This document shows positions 35,389 through 47,640 of a stretch of DNA of 64,000 nucleotides, one piece after another. This DNA is from Zhengitettix transpicula (lineage: Eukaryota > Arthropoda > Insecta > Orthoptera > Tetrigidae). The stretch covers positions 37,614,587 to 37,678,586 of the forward strand of contig CM073591.1 of NCBI GenBank assembly GCA_037074705.1. The letters are read 5' to 3'. The notes under the pieces were generated by a model. That model saw only the letters and a program-made list of their open reading frames with translations, was not told the DNA's origin and ran no database searches. The position numbers and the translations under genes are program-made. Each line of letters begins with the position of its first letter. The stretch's first letter is position 1.

Positions 35389-35689
35389 TGTAAACTGTGA
35401 AGTTTATTGAGCGAAGCATTTAAAAAAAGCATGATGCGTGTGTTCAGTTCGTATATAATTTAAAATGTTATATATTTCATTAGAAAGATATATAATATTC
35501 GGCAATGTCTTCGGAATCAGCATTCAAAATTATCGATCTGACTGCTCTTGTAAGAAATAATAATATTCGTTGTAAGTATAGAGTTTTTAATGATTTCCTA
35601 TTTATTTATTATAATATCAAGTAGAATGGACTACCAATTTTCTTTCTAGCAACTGTTATACGTGTGGTTTTATGTGCGACTGCCTATCA

Positions 35690-36005
35690 TATTCAAAGTC
35701 CCTTCATGTTAGAGTGGCTGCTGCATCCAACATCCTTTATTATGTGACTTAGATACTGCAAATGCTGTCTTCCCCTTCTATTTACCTTGCATCGCTATGT
35801 TTGTTAGTAGTAGTCGTCTCCGAAGAATACTTCCCCCTTACATATTTTTAAATCCTTTCTCATTTTCTTTATTCTGTCTATTTGTTCTATAATACTAGTC
35901 GGTGAAATTTCATTTTACGTCCTTCAGTCTTTTCATAACAGTCTTTCGAACAGTCCAGAGTTCACTGCCATTTATCCAACGGTATCGTGCTTTAAACTTT
36001 TTTAA
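35690..36005 (-). pseudogene. Non-LTR retrotransposon RT relic, C-terminal part
   Basis: On the minus strand NGSELWTVRKTVMKRLK matches the G(S)E(T/L)WT(L/V)RK...KRLE block found after the RT domain in many animal LINEs. After stops it continues with RRRLLLTNIAMQGK and KGKTAFAVSKS, in the place of the usual RRxxxxGHxxR...GKRGRGRPR stretch. Several stops are present. The remaining RT motifs are not recognisable on the upstream side (36005-36470). Confidence 0.6.
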
Positions 36006-36469
36006 AAATTGACATTTATTGACGACTGTTTCCTCAGATTGTTCTGTCCTACTTTTCAAGGCTTATTTACTGAATGTGTCTTTGGTAATGTTTATATTCA
36101 AGACGTAAAACGCTCAGCTACAGCTACATAGATTGGGTAAGGATTTTCGTGGTTTTCTACGAACGTTAATACGATTTTACTGGTTTATTTAATTCTGAAA
36201 TCAAATTTTCCTTTATAGATGTTTGAGTATTCACTCCTAACGAGAGGGAAACTACAGATATTACCACTTCTTGAATGTTGTTTTCTCCTTTCATTGTTTC
36301 TCTTTTAACATATCTATTTTATTACCCTGTCGAAACAGTTTTAGTTTAATTTCTTATAGTTTTACCTACCGTTCATCTGTTCATTTGTTAAACCGACAAA
36401 ATGGAACTGAATACGAGTGTTAAACTTATTTCAATTTAGAACAAAGTGTGTCGTTTATTTGATAATTTC
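36006..36469. other. AT-rich DNA beside the RT relic
   Basis: Could contain further decayed LINE sequence on the minus strand, but I cannot support it. Confidence 0.35.
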
Positions 36470-36690
36470 TTGTTTAGTCCTCGACAGGGAGTTGTTGGGG
36501 AAGGGCGAAGGGCGCTCTCACCTGTTGTGGAGCCTATCAACAGGTCCTTGGAAGGGATCCAGCTGCGGTGGGATTAGCGACCGATCCTGCCAATTACAAA
36601 CCAATAGCGAGAGCCTCCTCCACCCACGCACTGCTAAATGCAGGTGCTTAACCGTTCGCTGCGAGGAGCATGCAGAATAGGCCGGGACAG
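36470..36690. promoter_or_regulatory. GC-richer island, possible regulatory element
   Basis: Contains CTCACCTGTTGTGG and CAACAGGTCC (E-box type CAGGTG/CACCTG relatives), CAGCTGCGG, GGGATTAGCG (bicoid/Otx-type GGATTA) and CCAATTACAAACCAATAG. Sharp GC step on both sides. Confidence 0.35.
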
Positions 36691-38689
36691 AAATTAATGT
36701 GAATCGGATTCAAAGGAAGCGGCAGTGTAAACAATCTGGGATAGTCTCCGAAAGAGATCAAAGTGCGTAGTATAAAATATCTGAAATAGCCTTGCCTGCA
36801 CCAAGTGTAAGACTTCAGGAGAGTTCGTTCGCACGTAGCAACTAATTCTAATAAATTACATCTCAATACTCAAGCCATTTTTTTACTGGATCTCACTAGG
36901 TAAATGAAACATCAATACGAAACAAGTTAGGTATAGATTCCATGTTGAATAATACGTTTAAATTAAATATTTCGTGCAAAAATTGACGTTGTTGAAACTA
37001 TATTCTGGCCAGACAAATGTTTATGACAAGAGATACGATTTAAAAAAAAATACAAATGGAGAAAATACTGTAAATATGCTAATAGAGTCTCACTTTGTAT
37101 TTCAAAATGTAATTATCTCAAACTTATTTAATATTAATACATAAGACCCTACTGTATAAAACTGTAAACCACTCTAAATGTCCGATTTTAAAAAAAACTT
37201 CATTGATAACTGCAAAGAAAACACATACAAGGCAAAATATAGGTCAGGAAAGATGATGCTGTTTCGCCAAGGTTAAGAAACGGTAGATATAGAGTTTTCA
37301 TCTATGTTATAATCAAATACTTCTTACCGGAACACTTATTTATTTCAAGTCGTTTACTTCATGACCCATTTTAATGGTTAAATATACAATTTATAGTTTT
37401 ATAAAGATGATTATTACGTTTTCCGTTAGTTTTAGGTAAAATATAAACCATTTATGTTTTTACAAATTCATATTCAACGCATTTAGTTTTAATATTGAAA
37501 TTAAAATATAATACGACTGTGTTAAAAATATACTAATTAAATAAAACAATAGCCAAAATGAAGTGATAATATAAATGTTTAGGTAAATATAAGCATTTTT
37601 AATTTGTCGATTTTTATTTTATGTAATTAGTTTTGCTTCACAATATATCAGGCGTAAGAAAATTACCTTCGTGGTAAGAGTTCAAATTGCGACCAGCAAC
37701 TTGCACACTGCCTCACACTAATCAGCTGTTGGGGCGAACCCTTTTTTGGAAGTTGAACTCTTAGTGCTGAACAATTTTCTGTTTGTCTATACGCAAAACT
37801 ATTGATGTGGAATTAGCGATGAATATATTTAAAATAAGAACAGGAGATGTCCACGAATATTCGTATTAGGAAACAGTGAAAAGTGTATTTATACTTAGAC
37901 CGCATTTAATGGATGTGACCTTTGTTTCCACTGTAAATAATTGTAAGAGTATAGCGTATTGCATGTAAAATATGATGATTATTATTATTTCATCCGTTTT
38001 TGGTCGTATATTATTCATCAAGACCTGTTATAAACTGTATTGGAAAAGACAATGAAGTCGAGAAAGTCGAAAAAAATAATTAAGTATGTTGGAGATTATT
38101 GCAATTAAATTAAATTCCGAAGGAACTATACGGATGAGAAGAAGTAGGTAAGAATTTCCATGAATTCTGATGTAGTATAAATTGACTTCAACTACAATTG
38201 GTTTCATAATTACTAGTATTGGAACTTACGCACTTTAAGGAATTGCATTTTACCATTAATGCATTATATTCAGATTAATTGTAGAATGTGATTTATAATC
38301 TCTTAAATTACTATGGAATGTAAACAAATAATTTATTGATAGACGAAAATGTAAAAAAATGCCATTGAAATTGAAAGTTTGACGGAAATGAGTAAATACA
38401 CTATATTGGAAATTTAATCACGTAATAACCACTCTAAGCTTTCTACTACTTGTTATTTCTGATATTGAAATTGAGTGCATACTAATCTGCAATAACTGGT
38501 TATTTAAAACTAAAAAAATTAATGTGAAAATGAGCAAATTAATGATTCATTATTATTTACGTCACTCGTCTGTATACTTAATATAATATAAAACAATTTT
38601 CCACTGCTTGGCAAACACGAACGGCTACTCGCATTGTCATCTCACTGTGCACGTTCCAATCCAATTATTACTCATCCATTTCAGTTATG
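36691..38689. other. AT-rich DNA, nothing recognised
   Basis: No feature seen. Confidence 0.55.
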
Positions 38690-38940
38690 TTCCATATCTG
38701 AGTTGTAAGGTCAACTAATGATATGTTGTCTGGTATTGCATTCAGTGCAGCCTCCATTGGCGATGACACGTTGACAAGGTGGATGGCCAGGTAGCCAGGT
38801 AATCAGCTACACGACAGCTACACGTGTAGCGTAGATACACGTGTCCCCTGTCCATCATCCGCCCCCGCACGTCCACACGTTCCCTCACAATCTTTCCGCG
38901 GTCCCTTCTATTCAGCCCTAACTGTCGCTAGTCATAACTA
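38690..38940. promoter_or_regulatory. GC-richer island with paired CACGTG E-boxes
   Basis: GCTACACGTGTAGC (38817-38830) is a perfect 14-bp palindrome centred on CACGTG, and ACACGTGT follows seven bases later (38838-38845). Such sites bind bHLH and bHLH-PAS factors. The 3' part is C-rich. Confidence 0.4.
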
Positions 38941-39793
38941 CGAGATGAAATACGTCACGAAAGAGCGGTAGAAGTGATTTTCAGAATAACACTTTCTTGC
39001 GGCGTATACCGTATACAATTTCGACTTCCATGACAATTAATTGTATTGATATAATCCATTAAACATTTCAAAATCCATTTGACTACTTTCAAGAAGATCC
39101 AGGCCCAAAAATCAAGACATATTTTGTTAATTATATACAAATTAAGAAGTCCCTAAAGAGGAGGAAAACGTTTTACGTATTGTAATAAATGTAAATTTTT
39201 ATTAATTAATTCTGACTTTTGGCCATGATACATTAATTATATTTTTAATAATACAAGCCAGATTAATTTTCCAATTTTATTTATATCTGAGTAAGTTACC
39301 TAATTACGTGAACCTTTTAATTAATAATTTTCAGCTAGCCCTCTCTCTAAACTTAAATATTAGAAATATGTAGATGATTAAGTAAATTCATTAAACTCGT
39401 TACAAATCTCGGAATAAATATCAGATAATTTTTTTTTCAAAAAATCGGAAATAATTAAGGTAGAGGAACTCTCTGAATGGAATAAAGACGAACGACCAAG
39501 ACATGAACGATAAAAATTTCATAAAAATCGTATTACAAATTGTTTGTACTCATTAATTATTACAGTTGTTATAAAAAAGGGATTATTTATTATGTTTAAT
39601 GGATCGAATGATGTTGAGTTCAACCAAACATATTTCAAGAAAATACTGTTTAGGTTTCGTACAGATTTTTATTTAAATAAAACCACTTAAAGTCATCCAT
39701 TAAATTTTCTGTATTCACAAGACCTTTTAGTTTGCGTCACATTCAACTGCTTCGTTAAAATTCAAATATAATAATTACATACTATACAAACAT
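38941..39793. other. AT-rich DNA, nothing recognised
   Basis: No feature seen. Confidence 0.5.
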
Positions 39794-39839
39794 CCAAAAT
39801 ATTTAGTCCAAAAGTACAACTTTTTGACTAAATATTTGG
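39794..39839. repeat. Short hairpin, about 20-bp stem
   Basis: CCAAAATATTTAGTCCAAAAG pairs with CTTTTTGACTAAATATTTGG with one bulge and one mismatch around a loop of about five bases. Too short for a normal pre-miRNA. Confidence 0.75.
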
Positions 39840-42789
39840 TATGAAATGTAATGATTTTATTCAATTACAATAATATGAATATGTCGCAAACTGAAAGCTC
39901 CTGTAAATAAAGAAAATTTCATTAACCATTTTAGGGGGTTTTATTTCAATAACAATCTTAAACAAAAGTCGTGAATTGTTAACTTAGTATAGAATTTCCA
40001 TGGAATATGATGAGCTATAAAATTGAAAATATTATTAGTAGACTTAAGAATATTTTAAGAAACGTATTTCAAATTCTATTATTTTACATTTCTATTTCAA
40101 TTTTCTCCTCCAACATAGACACTAACTTGTATGATTCCGAGAAAGTACGACTAAAGCAATATCGTTACCGAGGTAAATCGAACGCGAATGTAGAATGGAG
40201 AATTAATTTGAGACGAATATAAAATCGGTAATTATTTCTTGCAAATTTTAAGGTGGAATTGAATTTGAACAGCAAAGAACTATGTTAATAACAGAAGGAA
40301 ATGTCAAGGGTTGGGAAAATATATGAATATATACCAGAATAATATTTTATTTTATTACATTTAACAATTAAATTTAAAATTTGTTAACTACTTATATTAT
40401 ATGATCCTTGCTATTTCATTTAATTTAATTTTTTGTATCAGTAAACACTAATTTTGGGATCCTCAAAAATACATTATTCTACTGTTCAATTATGTACTCA
40501 GGATTAGATTAAAAACCTACAGGGAGTTTTTCTCTTTCTACTTCAGCAAAAAACTTGCTAATTTAAAAACATTAAAAACGTTTAGGAAGTTAAGTTTTTG
40601 AAACTGACGTAGAAAATTATTTTTGATTTTAAAAGCCAACACGTAAAACTGAGTCTGACTCTTTTTTTTCTTGGAAAATTGGCAGTGTCATTTTATGACG
40701 GAAACTGGTAAGTATTGGAGTGAAATAAAATAATTTATGGAAGTATTGACGCGAGGAATGATTGCCGTCGGAAGAGACGCGTAGTTGGGCTTATTCGGGC
40801 ATTATTACGTCACGTTGAAAATGTTCACAGTGCGAGTGCTAATTTCAGTCATGAATACGATGACGTATTGAATGATGTAGCATAGTGTCAATTAAATTAT
40901 CGGCTTAGCTCGGCTCAAGATGAGTAATTTTAATATCGTCTAGAAGATGCGTATTGTATTCTTTCATTATACATCTGACGAAAATGTTGACAATAACACG
41001 AGGTGGAAACACGGATAAATAAATGGATCTAAAATTTTTTTTATTCACATTACGTATATGTAATAGTAGTCATAAATATGGGTCTAATACGGTTATTCCG
41101 TATTTCGGTTTTTGACGTTCCTTATGGACACTGAGATTGATAATACTTACGTCGGCTTTTTATTTTTGTATTTAAATATGCACATGATCTAAATGTACGA
41201 TTCGCGCTTCCTGACTCTGTGTTAATAACCTTTCCTAATGATGAGTGGTATTCTCGACCTCCGCTAGAGTGCGCTAGTTGCCGGAGTACCTTCGTAAAGA
41301 ATGATTCTCCTTGAAGAGCTTCAGTCTTACCGTTGAGAATTGAAAATACCCCATAAAAAAACGAGAATACAATAATAAGAATGAATTAAAATTTCTGCGT
41401 TAAACAAAAAGAATACTGATACTAAAATATATTTTTACTTTTCCTGGGCCTGTTAAAATATCGTAATCTCAAGATTCTTCATGAAATTATGTTTAAAAAA
41501 TCGTAATAATATTTTGGAGTCACTGAGATGTATATTTTTACTTGCCTCACCTATTACTCTAAATGTAGCTTAAGCACTTCATATTTGTCGGTAAAACCTA
41601 TAATCGATTGCTGATTCATTCCAGACAAAACGTTATGGAATACTTATCACCATGAAACGAAAATATGCACTTGTGTTTGAAAAACATTTTTATTGAATAC
41701 AATGCACGCCTAACAAGACATTTTTCTGCCATTAATTATGCAAAATTACCGAATGCATGACGCAGAAACTAAGATATTTAGAAATTTAAAATATTGATGA
41801 TACGATTGTGAGGACATGTGTTAGCCCTGTATCGCCCAAATTAAATATTGGTGCTCGTAAATGTTTAATTTGCGCAGGCTGTTTGCTTTCGTCAAACTGA
41901 AACAAGTGGAACGTAAATTTTATATTTGTATTGTTTGAGTTCATTTAATGCATACAACCTTGTGTAAACACAATTGCATCCCGCCTTTCTGAGGAGCGTC
42001 GTCGGTGGTTTATGACAATTCTGTACAAACAAACTATTTGATCTTCCTGTATCCAGCATCTGCATACTTACCCTTCGTTAGAATTGAATAACGTGCTCAT
42101 CAATTTCGTTTATTAGGTACGATATTAAAAATAATTAGAAAATGTTCTGTGGATTTTCGCTACGGAAGTAATGGAAAGGTTAAAGGTGAAGTGTTTTCGG
42201 TTAACACGTTCCTAAGTACGTTGGCTCAATCTCAAACATGTCCCGAATAAGCGCAGCAACTGACAGTGAAAAATTTTCATATGACAACGATAATCAGACC
42301 GAATACGGCTTCGAAAATAGAATTATTTCCGGAGACGAAATCGTCGTAAAAATAATTGGCATTGAGGGTAATCATGAAACGTAATAAACGGAGAAATGAC
42401 GGAATTAATTGTTTCTGACATACTAACAATTTTAACTGTAACTTGTTGGTATTCAATGTCCGATGAGAACAGTTCCGTTTGCGGTAACATAGATCGAGAA
42501 TGGAAGATGCCATAAGGTCGTGAAAGTGGAAAATCACGAAAACAAATGATTGTTTAAGAATTAATTTTTTTTAAAAAAAAACTGGCTTAAATTTCAGAAT
42601 AAGTTTTTAAGGTCAAAGTGTATATGTTGTTCAAATAAAAAACACTAATGGTTGAATAAAACCAATTGGAAGAGTTGAAATATTTGATGCAGCAGTTTGT
42701 TGAAATTCAAGGGGGTTGAACAAAATTCATATGAAAAGATGGGTCTTTAAAAAAATCATGTGACACACACGCGTTTTATTTAACAGTGA
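39840..42789. other. AT-rich DNA, nothing recognised
   Basis: An eight-T/nine-A self-complementary run lies near 42565-42582; otherwise featureless. Confidence 0.5.
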
Positions 42790-43033
42790 CAGTCTATATG
42801 AGAGCAATCCCCGTGATGGCAACTGCCCTTTAATAGCATAGCAAGGGATTTATAAAGGGGGAGAAATGTAGCCAAGGGTTAACTACGGACCCCGGGCTAT
42901 CGTTTAAGGATCCTACCCGGCATTGGCTTAAAGTGATGCAGGAAAACCCCTATAAAACCTGCATCAGGTAGGTCGGGAGCACATACCACATACTTGTACC
43001 ACGCCCTTCCGATGGCGGGAGATGGATTTGCTA
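42790..43033 (-). mobile_element. Poly(A) retroposon, copy F, diverged
   Basis: Matches the 3' half of the family in minus orientation: ATATGAGAGCAATCC, TTTAATAGCATAGCAAGGGA, GGATCCTACCCGGC, then CCACGCCCTTCCGATGGCGG. It carries small insertions and deletions and lacks the 5' half. Confidence 0.65.
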
Positions 43034-43729
43034 TAAGAAACTGAATAGAAGGGTGTCGTGTTATGTGCGGTCGTTGTATGAGCGGACGTGCCGTGAGGGG
43101 GACAAACCTCCCCCCCCCCCCCCGGTCGGCTCGGTGAGCAGGAATAAATTTTCGGAAAAATGTTCCAATTAATACAGATTTGTTTAAGAAATATGCTGAT
43201 CATCTATTTTAACAGTTATATTCATCTGACGTCCTTACATAAATTAAAACATTAACCTATTTAGGTATCAATTTATTATTAGTTATAATTTTTCTACTTT
43301 ATAATATAAAAAAACATTAAAACAGTCTCAAAGTTTCATCCTCAATCTTGTTCTACGTAATTTCACATGCAGACGGTTCGAGAATTTGTTAATATACGAT
43401 TAAGGAACCGAAGAACTGAAAATATTGAAACGAGCTGTACTTAAACGTTCTCAATTTCATTGATGTTAATTATTTTAATAAATAACAGAAAAGGATACGA
43501 AAAAACTTTTTATGAAGACGTAATATGGAATAGTGTTTCGGTGAAATACTAAGTATTGGAACTCAAGCGAATATTTACATTTTAGGGTTGATTTCTAAAA
43601 ATGCTGATTGTTCTAATATAGACGATTAAAATACTTGCTTAAAATTTAACAGTTTCCGTAGCTATTTAATCACTTAAAGGAAAAAATTCTAAGAAACCGT
43701 GTTTTAATAAAATTTTGAACATTCACCCG
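43034..43729. other. Mixed DNA with a C14 tract
   Basis: 14 C at 43110-43123 lie in a short GC-rich segment; beyond 43200 it is AT-rich and featureless. Confidence 0.5.
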
Positions 43730-44420
43730 CTTTTGGAGTCCCGTGTTTAGGTGAAAATAGGAAAATGCGGCGAAAAAACCGCGTCAAATCAATCATCCGA
43801 GCGAAATTCTACAGAAGGCGGCCCCCGGCTTTACACGGCGACATCTGTTCACTGTTAGGAGAGTTTACGATGATGGAAGAATGGTTTTGGGAAAATAGAG
43901 AACGTGTTTGTATTCCCTTTTTCTCTTTCAGTTTTACCGATAGCCGCCGTGGGATGGTCACCTGGGAGTGGTCTTCGGAGCAGTTGATGGATTAGCGGCG
44001 CTGGGGAAGTACCCTAATGCAACACTGATCAGCAGCGCAATCTATAACTCCGTCAGCTTATCATTATAATGCTATTAGTGCGAGGAGCCCAGGGCAAGAC
44101 ATTAGAGGAGCTCCATCAATTATTGCCCTGGCCCTCCGATCGCCGTGCGTTGCGGCGAGGCTAGACGCAACGGTTTCCTGATTAACACGTAGCCTGCCTT
44201 TCTTCGCCTCAATCAATTGCCACCTGCAACACATTCCCACATACTGGCGACACAGGCAGCTGATGCAACCTCGTTCTCTACCCAATGGGAGACACTTGCG
44301 AATTGCAGGCTCCGCCTATCTTTAGCCAACCACCTCGTCTGCTAGTGCGATCAACTGTCATGCCTCAATCCGGCAACCCGAACAAGAAAGTTCTATGTCA
44401 CTCTGTTTGTAGGATTCCAA
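43730..44420. promoter_or_regulatory. GC-richer island, possible regulatory element
   Basis: Strong GC step, dense ATTA/TAAT cores (TATCATTATAATGCTATTAG, ATCAATTATTGCC, CTGATTAACACG) and CAGCTG. An ATG frame of 76 codons at 43765-43995 (MRRKNRVKSIIRAKFYRRRP at the start) has a fair ATG context but no recognised domain; it is left as unproven. Confidence 0.35.
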
Positions 44421-44739
44421 CTAGAATCTGGATGGATTAAATGCAAAAATAATTCATCGTGAATGAAATAATTCTGGGCAACACAAAACAAAACAAAGAA
44501 TATAGAAAACAAATATATAAAAAGAATAGTATTCGTTATAAAAGAACAAGGGCTTTCCCTGTGTAAATTTTATAAATAAAAATATCTCTGGTTTCCAGCC
44601 AGTTTAAATATTTATTAATATATAACGTCTCCATAACGTGCTCTGCCATCGACATCATGTATATTGCTGTTAATTTGGTTATACTTATCAATTATTTGCG
44701 GATGCATTAATTAAAATCTGCTATATTGCTTCCTATATT
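44421..44739. other. AT-rich DNA, nothing recognised
   Basis: No feature seen. Confidence 0.5.
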
Positions 44740-45180
44740 TATTTTAAAGTGAGAGTCCCATCTACAAAAATAGCTTGATTATTAAATTTTTTACCAGCAC
44801 AAGCTTTGAATAACATATGAAGTCTTTGCTCATCTTCTCTTCGTGTTCCTTCTTGCCGATGGAAACATTTCTTCCAACTCGTTGTTTGTAACAATAATTT
44901 TTGTTTCATCAGTCTTGTGTTTTGAACATGAATATAATTTCTCTTTTTTTCACCCGTGTAAGATTTAAATAGCCCGCAGAGCATACGTTTCTGTATTTTC
45001 TTTACCAATGTGTGCATGTCTATAGCATGTGCTTTATCTATCCAATGAGCAGCTCCGAATATTACATATATTGCAGCGCTGTCGTATACATTTTAAATAG
45101 TCTCTTGCTGTTTCCTATAAGGATCCCATCCCCCGCACCATGCTAGACTGTAGCACAAAACTATTTCTCTTCATTTGACG
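44740..45180 (-). pseudogene. Non-LTR retrotransposon RT relic
   Basis: On the minus strand CGGWDPYRKQQ matches the conserved EYGAxCWDPYR block in the thumb of an animal non-LTR RT family. After a stop, a frame shift and about 40 codons follows KRMLCGLFKSYTGEK, matching the RR..RxCALFKAYTGE block further downstream. A 92-codon frame (44739-45017) covers the second part. Diverged and broken; the same protein region is better kept at 58300-58870 on the plus strand. Confidence 0.5.
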
Positions 45181-45999
45181 CTGTGCCTTTTCCAAATATT
45201 CTCCTTACGTACCGGATGGATTCCACAATTTCCTTGCTTTTATCACCCTAAGTTTGAGCTCAAAAAAATTCTTCAAATATGTAATACTTTGTGTACATTA
45301 TACATATTTATATATAAGTAAATAATAGATGTTGAGACGCAAGACAATTTATTACTTGAAGACGAGCTGTAAACTAGGACGAGGAATTTGTGAATGACCA
45401 TAGTCTAAGGAGGTAAATAGACAATAAACTATCAGATGAGAGGAAATTTATTTCGTGTGTCCTATAAAGGTAATTTTATGATTTTAAAAATTAAAAAATT
45501 ATTATATTAGTAATTCACAACAAATTAACTATAATTGCAAATAAAACAAATATCAACGTAAATAATCATTTGAAGGAAATATTATTTTACTTCAACGCCT
45601 GTTTTAATAACAAGAAGTAAATTAATGAACATTATAAAGCTATTTTCATAATTAAAAATATTAATCATTATTTATATTCTTTTAAAGGACAACGTTGTGT
45701 ATATATATTTGTACCCTCTTCAACCTTTATTCTGACTATATCAATCTTTATTCTGACTGAAAGAAAGGTTTGGCTTAAGGTTATAACTTAGGCAACGTTT
45801 GAATTTTTTTTAAAAAAAAATCATATCGGAAACTGAAGAGAATACGTACAGGACCGTTGTGCTGCTAAATAATAAAAAAGGATGATTATTAAATTAAATT
45901 ATTAAGTATAAAATATTTTGCGAAATCTCGTTAATTATACCTTAATCTTATAATAAAATAATTGATGACCTTATACCGACACTTTTTATTTATAATGTA
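45181..45999. other. AT-rich DNA, nothing recognised
   Basis: A T8/A9 self-complementary run at about 45806-45822 is the only structure noted. Confidence 0.5.
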
Positions 46000-46037
46000 A
46001 TGACGTTTCGATACCTTTTTGTATCTTTACAAATTAA
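46000..46037 (-). other. Second hammerhead-like motif, degenerate
   Basis: On the minus strand TGTAAAGATACAAAAAGGTATCGAAACGTCATTACA contains a perfect 5-bp stem II (GATAC/GTATC), followed by GAAAC, as in minimal hammerheads of Penelope-like elements. The first core box reads GTAAAGA instead of CTGANGA. A related-looking CTGAAGAAGATATCTGTCTA lies on the plus strand at about 46171. Confidence 0.3.
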
Positions 46038-47009
46038 TATAATAAACTAGTACAACTTAAAGATTAACAAATTATTAAATTCGCATAGTTTTGAAAGAGG
46101 TTCAGAAGCACACAATTCACTTAACGAAAAACGAGGTTGTGCTATTGTATTATATTAATTTGGAATATACCTGAAGAAGATATCTGTCTAAAGTCTTCAA
46201 TTGTTTTATTAATTGAAAAAAGTCGTTAAATTAGACCTTATTCTTATAATTAAAATAAACATATTCGATGTATAAAAATATACGTTATTTATTTACATTA
46301 AAGCCAATTTTCTGAATTTATTGCTTCTCAGACACCTAATTTCTCTTCTCCAAATGAAGAATTCTGACGAAACAATGTATTCTCTAATGGTGATATTTTT
46401 CGGTGTCCCGGTCGAGATTTTGCCGTCGATCGTTTCTGAAACAGTAAAAAGTAACAGACAAATAGAAGAAACAGGAAAAATCAAAAACGATATCCCTTTA
46501 AAACTCAAAAAACAATATAACAAAAAATGTACTTAACTCTAAATGATTGTCCATTACCAAAACACAATGAAAACATCTTACAATCGAGTGATTTCGAAAT
46601 AAATTGCCGTGGGCTGCTCCTGTTGCGCTTCGTTGAAGCTCAGGCAATCTCGGAATAACTTCACAGTACCTCGACTAATAATAGGTGTCACAATGGGGAA
46701 TATTGTGAATGTCTATCTTCCCTTTAATCAATAACGGACATAAAACCCAGGTCTCTTAATATAAATCTCTGTCCCCTTTGCCAATATTATTGTTTCATTA
46801 GAATACAATTCGAGAATTTGTAAATTAACTGTGGTAGGAAATGATTCACTCTTTACTATTGTTAAATATGCCTATAACTTTCTTTTCCTATATTAACAAT
46901 TTCTCTACAATCATCGTATGTTCAATACATCTTAATTTTTTAATATAGTTATTTTATTATCTATTAATAAATTTCAGAAAACGGAAGGAGATCCCTTTAT
47001 GGTTGTCGA
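46038..47009. other. AT-rich DNA, nothing recognised
   Basis: 46600-46800 is a little less AT-rich but has no motif I can name. Confidence 0.45.
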
Positions 47010-47640
47010 TTTGACAGCTGTTGCAAATTTTTTCGTGCCCATAGTAATGAGATGATGCTAGGAGTCTGTCAGTGCACGGAACGTGCGCACGCTTCGCTCT
47101 AACTTGGGCGCTAGTTTTGACTTGCGAACCGTAGCGTGAAGAATTAGCATTTTTCGGTCATTTACAACAAACCTCCCGTATCAAAGTACTAGGTAAATGA
47201 ATTATGGCAGACATTGAAATGCCCTTTTAATTAAATTACGTCTGTGAGCGCGAAGCTGTGTGTGCCGGGGCCGAAATCTAGCCGCATATTGGTCTGTGTG
47301 TGTGTGTGTGTGTGTGTGTGCGGCGGCCTCCGCGTTGTTTCAAGTTATAATAATATTACACTTTTAAGCCTTATTGTGAAGTTTAAGCTGGATAAATAGA
47401 ATGTTTTGTCGGAATATAACGTGTAGAGCACACTCAAAGGCAGCCGTTGTTGAAGGGGGGGGGGGTGGGAAAGGGGCGTTTCGCTGCCGATTCACCACGA
47501 GCTCTGCCCAGTTATCGAGATTTGCTCCCAACTCGCTTCTAATTCCGAAACTGTTCCGCCTAGCCTAATACGTACCACTTATACACCAAACTCGGCCGTA
47601 CCACGGTTTTGCCTCTGCGGGATACTAAATTTCCTAAATT
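47010..47640. promoter_or_regulatory. GC-richer island with TG repeat and G11 tract
   Basis: Contains GTCTGTCAGTGCACGGAACG, GCGCACGCTTCGC, a (TG)13 repeat, CGGCGGCCTCCGCG and 11 G at 47455-47465. Looks like a CpG-containing regulatory segment; no coding evidence. Confidence 0.35.
47295..47320 (+). repeat. (TG)13 microsatellite
   Basis: Uninterrupted TG dinucleotides in a GC-rich flank. Confidence 0.95.

Noticed and set aside
39794..39839. microRNA precursor
   Set aside because: Total length of 46 nt is too short for a Drosha/Dicer substrate with a normal loop.
44739..45017. Independent 92-residue gene
   Set aside because: It is better explained as the decayed C-terminal part of a non-LTR reverse transcriptase on the same strand.
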